From Rhodanobacter sp. A1T4 (GTDB lineage Bacteria > Pseudomonadota > Gammaproteobacteria > Xanthomonadales > Rhodanobacteraceae), in NCBI RefSeq assembly GCF_014207185.1, contig NZ_JACHCP010000001.1:599512-663511 (forward strand): a DNA stretch of 64,000 bases, given 5' to 3'. The notes below the pieces were generated by a model. That model was given only the letters and a program-made list of their open reading frames with translations. It did not search any database and had not been told where the DNA came from. Of this stretch, positions 45,109-52,290 are shown in pieces. Every line of letters begins with the position of its first letter. Positions within the stretch are counted from its first letter, which is position 1. Made by a program: the position numbers and the translations under genes.

Positions 45109-45501
45109 ATGAGCAACAAACGTTTCAGTAGTGCAACCAAGATGTTGGCCCTCGGCCTTGCTGTAACAGCGGCAGTCGCCATGCCGCTTAGCGCATCAGC
45201 ACGCGGCTGGGGCGGATATGGCTACCATGGCGGCTACGGTGGTTATCACGGCGGTTACGGCCGCGGTGGTTACTGGAGTGGTGGACGCTGGATCGGCGGC
45301 GCCATTGTTGCCGGTTTGGTTGGCGGCCTCGTCTACAGCGCGACCCGTCCGGCACCGGTGTACTACGGCTACGGTCCCCCGGTCGTGTATACACAGCCAA
45401 CCACGGTGGTATACGAGAATGCCCCAGTCGTTACCCGTACGGTGACGACTTACAGCCAGCCTACGCAGTACGTGCGCGACGATGGCTATTACGGCAACTG
45501 A
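45109..45501 (+). CDS. secreted Gly/Tyr-rich protein with a membrane-spanning glycine segment
   Basis: 130 aa. The signal peptide ends about SASA (residue 27-30). A GYGYHGGYGGYHGGYGRGGY repeat region (about 33-62) precedes a hydrophobic segment GGAIVAGLVGGLVYSA, and the tail is rich in Thr/Val/Tyr/Pro (VYTQPTTVVYENAPVVTRTV). Low complexity prevents family assignment; similar glycine-zipper-like envelope proteins are common in xanthomonads. Followed by a strong terminator. Confidence 0.78.
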   Translation: MSNKRFSSATKMLALGLAVTAAVAMPLSASARGWGGYGYHGGYGGYHGGYGRGGYWSGGRWIGGAIVAGLVGGLVYSATRPAPVYYGYGPPVVYTQPTTVVYENAPVVTRTVTTYSQPTQYVRDDGYYGN

Positions 45502-45535
45502 TATCAGATCTGTTTTTTAAGATCTAGCAAGATAA

Positions 45536-45565
45536 AAGAGCCCGGCTTGATGCCGGGCTCTTTCA
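45536..45565 (+). terminator. rho-independent terminator after the Gly/Tyr-rich gene
   Basis: AGAGCCCGGC-TTGAT-GCCGGGCTCT, a perfect 10-bp stem with a short loop, is flanked by AAAA before and TTTCATT after. It lies 34 bp past the stop of the Gly/Tyr-rich gene. Its symmetric A/T flanks allow it to work in either direction. Confidence 0.88.
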
Positions 45566-45777
45566 TTGGGGCATATGCCCACCAAGGTGGCGCTCCAACA
45601 CCAGTTATTGCATGGCGTCATCCCTAGCCGGCTGCCAGCCATCCGCGAATGTCGCGCCCCAATCACAAGATTTCAACGCTTGGCACGGCATCCTTGCCGC
45701 CATGTTTTTCAGCCATCCTCCGCGCCAGGTTCTGGGCATCGTAACTGCGCCGAGGTGTAGAGCGAAGGATGGTTGCC

Positions 45778-47034
45778 ATGTCTAGCGAAATTTTTCTGGT
45801 TTCTTCCAAAGCTGCCGTGCGATTCAGCAGGATTCGTGCGAAGACGCTCGGGCTGGTCGCGGGACTGAGTGCTGAAGATCTGCTGGTGCAGTCGATGCCG
45901 GATGCCAGTCCAGGCAAATGGCACCTGGCGCATACCACCTGGTTTTTCGAGCACTTTGTGCTTGGCCGCGATCCCACCTATAAGACGCGCGATCCGGCTT
46001 GGCATTTCCTCTTCAATTCCTATTACCAGTCTATCGGGCCAATGCATGCCCGCCCGCAGCGCGGACTGATATCCCGTCCGTCGCTGGCCGAGGTGTTCGA
46101 CTATCGTGAGCGTATCGATACGGCGGTCAATGAACTGCTTTCGCGCGATGACGATCCTGAGCTGGCGGAGTTGATTGAACTCGGGTTGCAGCACGAGCAG
46201 CAGCATCAGGAGTTGTTGCTCACCGACATCAAACACGCACTCTCGTGCAATCCGCTGCTACCTGCCTATCAAGACAGGAAAGCAGCCTTGCCGCCGGCAT
46301 CGGCGAGTTTGATGCCTTTGCGTTTCATCAGCGGCAAGGAAGGCATCGTTGAAATCGGCCATCGTGGTGAAGGCTTTGCCTTCGACAGCGAGACACCGCG
46401 GCATCGCACGCTATTGCAGCCGCACGCGCTGGCCAATCGGCTGGTGACCAATGCTGAATACCTCGCGTTTGTGCGCGAGGGTGGTTACCGCGAACCTGGC
46501 CTCTGGCTTTCCGATGGCTGGGTTACTGTGCAGCGCGAAGGATGGGAACGCCCGGCTTACTGGCAGGATGATCTGGCCAGCGAATTTACGCTGGCCGGTG
46601 TGCAGGAAATCCGCCTGAACGATCCGGTATCGCATGTCAGCTACTTCGAAGCCGAAGCGTTTGCCCGCTGGGCCGGTGCCCGCTTGCCGACCGAGGCCGA
46701 GTGGGAATCCGCGGCTCAAGGTCTGCCCATCAAGGGAAACTTCCAGGACGACCAGCGGTTTCATCCTGCTGCCGCCAGCGACGACGGCGGCCTACTGCAG
46801 ATGTATGGCGATGTCTGGGAGTGGACGGCATCGCCCTACATCAGCTACCCGGGTTTTCAACCTTTGCCCGGCTCGCTGGGCGAGTACAACGGCAAATTCA
46901 TGAGCGGACAATGGATTCTGCGCGGTGGCTCCTGTGCCACCCCGCGCGATCATATCCGCGCCAGCTATCGCAACTTTTTTCCACCCCATGCCCGTTGGCA
47001 GTTTGCCGGGCTACGATTGGGACAAGATCAATGA
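45778..47034 (+). CDS. egtB: ergothioneine biosynthesis sulfoxide synthase EgtB
   Basis: 418 aa non-heme iron enzyme that joins cysteine-type thiol to N-alpha-trimethylhistidine (hercynine). The N-terminal DinB-like domain carries HLAHTTWFFE (His49/His52) and HEQQHQE (H139, H143, E145), the iron ligands. The C-terminal formylglycine-generating-enzyme-type lectin domain has HVSYFEAEAFARWAGARLPTE, GDVWEWTASPY and RGGSC. Start ATG 45778 with AAGGA upstream; an ATG 9 bp before lies within that site. Overlaps egtD by 4 bp. egtA, egtC and egtE are not adjacent, so the pathway here is the compact B/D type. Confidence 0.95.
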   Translation: MSSEIFLVSSKAAVRFSRIRAKTLGLVAGLSAEDLLVQSMPDASPGKWHLAHTTWFFEHFVLGRDPTYKTRDPAWHFLFNSYYQSIGPMHARPQRGLISRPSLAEVFDYRERIDTAVNELLSRDDDPELAELIELGLQHEQQHQELLLTDIKHALSCNPLLPAYQDRKAALPPASASLMPLRFISGKEGIVEIGHRGEGFAFDSETPRHRTLLQPHALANRLVTNAEYLAFVREGGYREPGLWLSDGWVTVQREGWERPAYWQDDLASEFTLAGVQEIRLNDPVSHVSYFEAEAFARWAGARLPTEAEWESAAQGLPIKGNFQDDQRFHPAAASDDGGLLQMYGDVWEWTASPYISYPGFQPLPGSLGEYNGKFMSGQWILRGGSCATPRDHIRASYRNFFPPHARWQFAGLRLGQDQ

Positions 47035-48017
47035 ACGCGCAAGTTTCGGGTCTCAGCGACGACGATCGTCGCCCACCTTCCAATGAATTGCTGGAAATTG
47101 CCCAGCGTGGATTGGCGCTGAAGCCGAAGCGTCTGCCGTCGTGGCTGTTCTATGACGAACGCGGCTCCGCGCTGTTCGACGAGATCTGCGAACAGCCCGA
47201 GTACTACCTGACGCGCAGCGAGATCGTGCTGATGGATGAACATGCCGGCAACATCGCCGACACCCTGGGCAGCGATGTACGCCTGGTCGAGTATGGCAGC
47301 GGCAACGCACGCAAGACGAGCATGCTCCTGCAGCATCTGCACGAACCGGTGGCCTACGTGCCGGTGGAGATTTCAGCCGAGCCCCTGCGCGAAAGTGTCG
47401 AACGACTCGGCGCGGAATTTCCATCGCTGCCGGTGCAGCCGCTGTGTGCGGATTTCACCAAGCCGCTGCGCCTGCCGATTCCACCGCGTGCGCCGCGTCG
47501 TACGGTGGTGTATTTCCCGGGCTCCACCATTGGCAATTTCGACAACCGTGATGCGGCCGTCTTGCTGCGCAAGATGCGCAACGAGATGGGCGATGCCGGC
47601 GGCATCCTGATCGGTGTGGATCTGAAGAAAGATCATGCAGTCATCGAGGCGGCTTACAATGATCGCGCCGGTGTCACGTCCAGATTTACGCTCAACATGC
47701 TGACACGCCTCAACCGGGATATCGGCAGCAATTTCGATCTGACTGCCTTCCGTCATCGCGCGCACTACAACCCGATGGCTGGTCGTATCGAGACGCATAT
47801 CGTCAGCGCCAAGTCGCAGCAGGTAAAAATTGGTCGCGCCAACGTGGCGTTCCGCGAAGATGAGGCGATCCAAGTCGAATACAGCTGCAAGTATTCGCTG
47901 GCGGACTTCGAAGCGTTGGCTGCCAAGGCAGGGCTGGCCGTGCTTCGCGTGTGGACCGATGCGCAGCAGATGTTCAGCGTGCAATACCTCGTGCGTGCTA
48001 GCACGGTAGCGCGTTGA
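47031..48017 (+). CDS. egtD: L-histidine N-alpha-methyltransferase EgtD
   Basis: 328 aa SAM-dependent methyltransferase forming hercynine, the first step of ergothioneine synthesis. LPSWLFYDERGSALFDEI and QPEYYLTRSE are family signatures, the SAM site is VEYGSGNARKT (86-96), and PGSTIGNFDNRDA follows near residue 160. Start is the ATG overlapping the egtB stop (ATGA); a long in-frame extension through egtB is a shadow. Followed by a strong terminator. Confidence 0.96.
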   Translation: MNAQVSGLSDDDRRPPSNELLEIAQRGLALKPKRLPSWLFYDERGSALFDEICEQPEYYLTRSEIVLMDEHAGNIADTLGSDVRLVEYGSGNARKTSMLLQHLHEPVAYVPVEISAEPLRESVERLGAEFPSLPVQPLCADFTKPLRLPIPPRAPRRTVVYFPGSTIGNFDNRDAAVLLRKMRNEMGDAGGILIGVDLKKDHAVIEAAYNDRAGVTSRFTLNMLTRLNRDIGSNFDLTAFRHRAHYNPMAGRIETHIVSAKSQQVKIGRANVAFREDEAIQVEYSCKYSLADFEALAAKAGLAVLRVWTDAQQMFSVQYLVRASTVAR

Positions 48018-48070
48018 ACCGGCAGGTTCATAAGCCGGCCCTTCCCAGCGGCCTGAAAGCAGGCGCGTCA

Positions 48071-48095
48071 ACACCTGCCTGTACGGCAGGTGTTT
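48071..48095 (+). terminator. rho-independent terminator of egtBD
   Basis: ACACCTGCC-TGTAC-GGCAGGTGT (9-bp stem) followed by TTTTACG, 53 bp after the egtD stop and 8 bp before the convergent SH3-protein gene end. Confidence 0.88.
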
Positions 48096-48102
48096 TTACG
48101 TT

Positions 48103-48810
48103 TCAGTTGCCGTTGTTGGCAGGCTTTGCCGCTGGCCGGCCCGGTGGACGCTGCTGACCCGGATTGGGGCGGTTGTTGCCGGGGCCTGAGCCGGGCCGCT
48201 GATTGCCGCCACCGGGGTTTCCCTGGCCCGGTCGGGTTGGCCGATTACCGTTCTGATTCCCTTGACCGGGCCGGCCAGGGCCGCCGACGCCGGGTTGTGG
48301 ACGCGCTGGTGGACGATTGCCTGCGGGTGGGCGAGTAGGGCGCGGCGGGCGGTGCTGTATCGGTGGGCGCGGCGGTGGGCGCTGTATAGGACGTGGCGGC
48401 GGGCGATAGGGGATCGGGCGACCATACCAGCGACTGCGATCGCGGTAGAACGGTCGATCCCGATAATAGTTACCCCAATAGCTGCCGATCACGAAGCTGA
48501 CAATCGGGATGCCGATTTGTGCGCCATATGCAGGCACCAGTACGCGCTGATTCTGGTAGTTGTATTGCAGATAATTGCCGGCGATCCAGCCGCGATTGCC
48601 AAAGGCGATGACATCGCACCATTCCCATCCATCCGTGCACCCTTGGATGGATATCTGAGTGCCGATCGGGATTGTGGTGATTCGCGGATAGCTGCTATCC
48701 GGTCCCGCACGCAAATTGACATTGGTCGTAACGAAGCCATCCGCGGCATGTGCGAGCAGCGGGGCGAGAAGAAACAATGAAGCCAGCAAAGCGAAAACTG
48801 GACGTTTCAT
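48103..48810 (-). CDS. secreted SH3b-domain protein with Pro/Arg/Gly-rich tail
   Basis: 235 aa. Signal peptide to LLAHAADG (about residue 22). A bacterial SH3 domain follows: VTTNVNLRAGPDSSYPRITTIPIGT and EWCDVIAFGNRGWIAGNYL (residues ~25-82). A short hydrophobic stretch near residue 97 leads to a ~110-residue Pro/Arg/Gly/Asn-rich low-complexity tail (about 125-235). Paralogue of the gene ending at 50715, sharing the SH3 part, the middle and even the leader CGCCGGAGAT before the start. SH3b domains bind cell-wall peptides in related proteins; the tail may span the envelope. Confidence 0.85.
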   Translation of the reverse strand: MKRPVFALLASLFLLAPLLAHAADGFVTTNVNLRAGPDSSYPRITTIPIGTQISIQGCTDGWEWCDVIAFGNRGWIAGNYLQYNYQNQRVLVPAYGAQIGIPIVSFVIGSYWGNYYRDRPFYRDRSRWYGRPIPYRPPPRPIQRPPPRPPIQHRPPRPTRPPAGNRPPARPQPGVGGPGRPGQGNQNGNRPTRPGQGNPGGGNQRPGSGPGNNRPNPGQQRPPGRPAAKPANNGN

Positions 48811-48852
48811 GAGATCAATCTCCGGCGGTCAGCTCGAGTTGGCAGGCCGGCT

Positions 48853-48873
48853 GACCATGCACCTGGCATGGTC
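48853..48873. promoter_or_regulatory. inverted repeat upstream of the SH3-protein gene
   Basis: GACCATGC-ACCTG-GCATGGTC (8-bp arms) lies 43-63 bp before the minus-strand start at 48810. Possible operator or upstream hairpin; no factor is assigned. Confidence 0.4.
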
Positions 48874-48949
48874 GAAGCCGCCTCGCACCCCATGACATTG
48901 TTCCAGTTTTGGCAGCAGCGCAAGCTCAGTGCGAATTTAGTTCAACCGC

Positions 48950-48982
48950 CTCAAAGGCAGAGGGCGTGCTTCGCCCTCTGCC
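48950..48982 (-). terminator. terminator of the S10 peptidase gene
   Basis: GGCAGAGGGCG-5 nt-CGCCCTCTGCC, a perfect 11-bp stem at 48956-48982, starts 12 bp after the stop at 48995 on the minus strand and is followed by TTTGA. The T-run is short but the stem is very stable. Confidence 0.75.
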
Positions 48983-48994
48983 GTTCAATGGCGA

Positions 48995-50509
48995 TTACTT
49001 GACGCCGTAAAGTGCGCGTACGTCGTGCGACAGCGCGGACTGGCTGTCTTCGCGCGCGTAGAACATGTGTCCGCCGGCATACTCTTTCACCTGCACGCGG
49101 GTCGGATCACCCATCTCGGGCATCTGATCGACGATCAGCACCGAGGCCATGAACGGGCAGGACAGGTCGTCCCAGCCGTGGGCAATCAGCACGCGCAGAC
49201 CGGGGTCGTTGGCAACCGCTTCGCGCAGCTGCGATACCGAGCCCTGATTGGCATCGTCGTCCTCATGCCACAGCTTGTTCACGTCATAGCTCAGTGCGTT
49301 ATAGCGGCCGTCGTATTTCCAGCCGACCGTCTGCGTGACGAAGTTGACCATCGCGCTGGTGGTGGGCGCGATGATGCCGTTGAGGATCGGATCGCCGGTC
49401 TGCTGATGCGGTGCGTACGGGAACGGGTCCCATGCAGTGACGTTGGAATCGTAGCGACTGCCCAACTTACCCTCGGCGCGATAGACCTCGCGCAGATAAG
49501 CCTGCGTTTCCAGCCGACCGCCGGAGCGTTTTACGAACAGTGGATCGAGCCCAGTCAATTCGGTGACCTTGCTGACTACGCGATCAGTCGCCTGCGGATC
49601 GGAGCGGCCCTTCATCAGGTCGGTGGCGTATTCGCCGCGTGTGTATTCGATGATCGGTGCCATCGCTGCGTCCGTGAGCTTGTGCTCACGCTCCAGGTGC
49701 GCCGCGGCGATTGAGGGCAGGGTCAGCATCCATGGCAGAGGCGATACGTTTTCGTCATCGGATGCCGCCGAGTCGAGATACGGCGACAGCAGCACCAGGC
49801 CGTTCATCGCCACACCGAGCTGGGTTTGCAGATAGTCGGTGATGCGCGGGCCACGGAAGCCGCCGTAGCTCTCGCCGACCAGATACTTGCGTGAGGTCAT
49901 GCGCCCGTTCTTGACCAGCCAGTCGTAGACGATGCGCGACAGGTACTTGATGTCGTTGTCGGTACTGTAGAACTGCTTGGTTGCTTCCTTGTCATCGACC
50001 AGCGCGCGACTGTAGCCCGTGCCGACCGGGTCGATGAAGACCAGATCGGTAAAGCCTAGCCAGGTGCCGGGATTGTCGTGCAAGGTGGCGGGTGCCGAAG
50101 GCGTGTCACCCTCGACACCGAAACTCACTTTTTTCGGCCCAATGGCGCCGAAATTGAGATAGACCGAAGATGCGCCCGGTCCGCCGTTGACGGCGAATGT
50201 CACCGGCCGATCCTTGCCTGGCATCGTGTATGCGGTGAATACCACTTCAGCGGTGATAGTGCCCTTGTCATCGCGCACCGGCAGCGAGCCGACGGTGACG
50301 GTGTACTTGAGCGATCGGCCATCCACGCTGGTGCTCTGCGAGACGTGTGCGTCGGCTGGCAGCGGTGGCAGGTGGAAGCCATTGCTGCTGCCGGCGTCAT
50401 CCGTCGATGCCGGCTTGTCCGCCTTGTGACCATCGGCGGCAATGGCGGATAGATTGAAACCGGCTAGCACAAGCGTGGCCAGCAGGGCAGATTGCAGAGA
50501 CTTGCGCAC
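48995..50509 (-). CDS. S10 family serine carboxypeptidase-like peptidase
   Basis: 504 aa secreted peptidase (signal peptide to about NLSAIAADG, residue 26). Oxyanion-hole block VNGGPGASS (108-115), catalytic Ser214 in GESYGGFRGP, a candidate Asp in GWDDLSCPF, and His in EYAGGHMFYAR. These are the carboxypeptidase Y-type triad blocks. Start chosen at GTG 50509 because GAGGAA lies 8 nt upstream and it opens directly into the signal peptide; an open frame to 50644 includes earlier ATGs but no ribosome-binding site. Flanked by two SH3 paralogues. Periplasmic or extracellular action is expected. Confidence 0.9.
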   Translation of the reverse strand: MRKSLQSALLATLVLAGFNLSAIAADGHKADKPASTDDAGSSNGFHLPPLPADAHVSQSTSVDGRSLKYTVTVGSLPVRDDKGTITAEVVFTAYTMPGKDRPVTFAVNGGPGASSVYLNFGAIGPKKVSFGVEGDTPSAPATLHDNPGTWLGFTDLVFIDPVGTGYSRALVDDKEATKQFYSTDNDIKYLSRIVYDWLVKNGRMTSRKYLVGESYGGFRGPRITDYLQTQLGVAMNGLVLLSPYLDSAASDDENVSPLPWMLTLPSIAAAHLEREHKLTDAAMAPIIEYTRGEYATDLMKGRSDPQATDRVVSKVTELTGLDPLFVKRSGGRLETQAYLREVYRAEGKLGSRYDSNVTAWDPFPYAPHQQTGDPILNGIIAPTTSAMVNFVTQTVGWKYDGRYNALSYDVNKLWHEDDDANQGSVSQLREAVANDPGLRVLIAHGWDDLSCPFMASVLIVDQMPEMGDPTRVQVKEYAGGHMFYAREDSQSALSHDVRALYGVK

Positions 50510-50646
50510 AGATCCGTTCCTCAGGACTAAAGGCACAAGCCTAACCGTCCGTTGTGCCGCCGGAGTGTGCATAAAGGCATGGATGAGGGATTCGCTGCGC
50601 GTCACATTGGAAACATAGCCATGCGATGGCGTGCGTAGCCACACAG

Positions 50647-50680
50647 CAGAACGGGATGATTTGTATCATCCCGTTCTGTT
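50647..50680. terminator. strong palindrome between the S10 and second SH3 genes
   Basis: CAGAACGGGATGAT-TTGT-ATCATCCCGTTCTG, a perfect 14-bp stem, 35-70 bp past the stop of the SH3 gene (minus). It is followed by TTTC on the plus strand but not by a T-tract on the minus strand, so it may act as mRNA end or bidirectional barrier. Confidence 0.6.
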
Positions 50681-50714
50681 TCATCACGGTCATCTGGACA
50701 GCATCATCGATCGA

Positions 50715-51455
50715 TCAATGGCCGTTGTCGTCGTTATGGTCATTGTCGTGGTGATCTTCAGGGTGCCCTGTCGGATGAGCTTGCGGCTGCGGTCGACCCT
50801 GGCTGGTTGCCGGCTGGCCTATTCCTGGCCGAACGGCGGGGCCTTGCCCCCGCTGCGGAACCGATGGCTGGCCGTTCTGTATGGCGCGCTCGGGATAACC
50901 CGGGCTCACGGGTCCGAGACGTCCCGGCCGCTGATACCCTGCTCCGGGTTGGCCGCCATAGTTACCGTTTGGCCCATGCCACTGGCCGGGGCCACCCGGA
51001 CGTCCCGGGTAGGGGCCGTGCGATGGTGGCGATGGTGGCCTACTCACATAGGGCCGGTTATACCAGTTGGCGCGTTGGCCATAGAACGGACGGCTGCGAT
51101 AGTAGCGATCCCAATAGGCGCCGATGCTGAAGGCGACGATGGGAATGCCGATTTGCTCACCGTACTCCGGCAGCAGAACCTGCTGATCCTGGTACTCGTA
51201 CTGGATGTAACCGCCGGGGATCCAGCCGCGGCTGCCGTCGCCTTCGTTGATCACGTCGCACCATTCCCAGCCGTTGGTGCACCCCTGTACATCGACTTCT
51301 GTGCCGGTCGGCAGTTGGTCGACCAGCGGGTAACTCGGGTCGGGGCCTGCGCGCAGGTTCACGTTATCGACCACATACCCTTCGGCCGCATAGGCACATA
51401 CGGGCGCTGCCAGACACAGCACAGCGAGGGAAGACCAAAGCTTGCGTTTCATCAC
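50715..51455 (-). CDS. secreted SH3b-domain protein with His/Asp-rich tail
   Basis: 246 aa. Signal peptide ends about CAYAAEG (residue 24). SH3 domain: VVDNVNLRAGPDPSYPLVDQLPTGT then EWCDVINEGDGSRGWIPGGYIQ (~27-88). A Pro/Gly/Gln-rich stretch (~130-225) follows, ending in HPEDHHDNDHNDDNGH, a cluster of His and Asp suited to binding transition metals. Paralogue of the 48103-48810 gene, but that one lacks the His/Asp end. The two flank the S10 peptidase gene. Role unknown; cell-wall association and metal binding are inferred from composition. Confidence 0.85.
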   Translation of the reverse strand: MMKRKLWSSLAVLCLAAPVCAYAAEGYVVDNVNLRAGPDPSYPLVDQLPTGTEVDVQGCTNGWEWCDVINEGDGSRGWIPGGYIQYEYQDQQVLLPEYGEQIGIPIVAFSIGAYWDRYYRSRPFYGQRANWYNRPYVSRPPSPPSHGPYPGRPGGPGQWHGPNGNYGGQPGAGYQRPGRLGPVSPGYPERAIQNGQPSVPQRGQGPAVRPGIGQPATSQGRPQPQAHPTGHPEDHHDNDHNDDNGH

Positions 51456-51566
51456 GTCGATCTCCGGCGAAAAAAGAGAGTGCTCCCTATCGAGCGAGCG
51501 CGTTCACTTTATATGCGCTTTTGACCGTGATCACGTGGTTTTTACGGCGAGGCTTTGGCTCGCCGT

Positions 51567-52181
51567 TCAGGCAGCTTTTCTTGGAACAAAACGTAGCGCC
51601 ACGGCATTCATGCAGTAGCGCAAGCCGGTCGGCTTCGGGCCATCGTCGAAAACGTGGCCGAGGTGGCTATCGCAATTGGCGCAGCGGATTTCGATGCGAT
51701 CCATGCCGAACGTGTTGTCGTGTTTTTCAAACACGTTGGTCTTGGCGATCGGCTGCCAGAAGCTGGGCCAGCCAGTACCCGAGTCGAACTCGGTTGCCGC
51801 ATCGTACAGCGCGGTGGCGCAGCCGACGCAGCGGAACAGACCAGGGCTGGCGGGCTTCTCGTGATCGCCACTGAAGGCCCGTTCGGTACCGTCACGGCGC
51901 AGCACATCATAGCTGGCCGGAGACAGTCGTTGCTTCCATTGCGCGTCGCTCAATATCAACCGCGGCACTTGGTGTGCACCGAGGTCCTTGCCGTCGCCGG
52001 AAAAGACTTCCAGCAGCACATTGCCCGGTTTGCCGATCGGCTTGTTGCTCGCCGCGGATTCCTCGGCAAACAGGCGCGGGATAAGCACGCCACCGCCGAT
52101 AGCCAGCAGCGCGCCACCGGCGACGGCGGCACGAACGAAGCGGCGACGATCCGCAGCGAGAGTTTCATTGATGCGTGACAT
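51567..52181 (-). CDS. msrB: peptide-methionine (R)-S-oxide reductase with Tat-type signal
   Basis: 204 aa. The N-terminal ADRRRFVRAAVAGGALLAIGG (twin-arginine at residues 12-13 with F15, then a hydrophobic stretch) is a Tat-type export signal, so this MsrB should act outside the cytoplasm. Zinc cysteines are Cys118/Cys121 and Cys167/Cys170; the catalytic Cys190 is in LRYCMNAVALRF. The EFDSGTGWPSFW block is typical. Start ATG 52181 with GGAGG 6 nt upstream. Follows dipZ on the same strand after 109 bp, so DipZ may supply reducing power from the inner membrane. Reduces methionine-R-sulfoxide in envelope proteins. Confidence 0.93.
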   Translation of the reverse strand: MSRINETLAADRRRFVRAAVAGGALLAIGGGVLIPRLFAEESAASNKPIGKPGNVLLEVFSGDGKDLGAHQVPRLILSDAQWKQRLSPASYDVLRRDGTERAFSGDHEKPASPGLFRCVGCATALYDAATEFDSGTGWPSFWQPIAKTNVFEKHDNTFGMDRIEIRCANCDSHLGHVFDDGPKPTGLRYCMNAVALRFVPRKAA

Positions 52182-52290
52182 GGGAACCTCCGTTGAAACG
52201 GGTAAATCGGGAACGACTCCAGTGGCGATGCTTCCGCGAGTGACTTGCCGCACGCGGCACTATCGGAACAGCCATCGCAGTGTCTCCGGA

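Noticed and set aside
46701..47030. 5' extension of egtD inside egtB
   Set aside because: Out of frame with egtB and not protein-like; EgtD homology begins at the ATGA overlap at 47031.
48120..48420. G+C-rich repetitive DNA suggestive of a tandem-repeat array
   Set aside because: It is simply the coding sequence of the Pro/Arg/Gly-rich tail of the SH3 protein.
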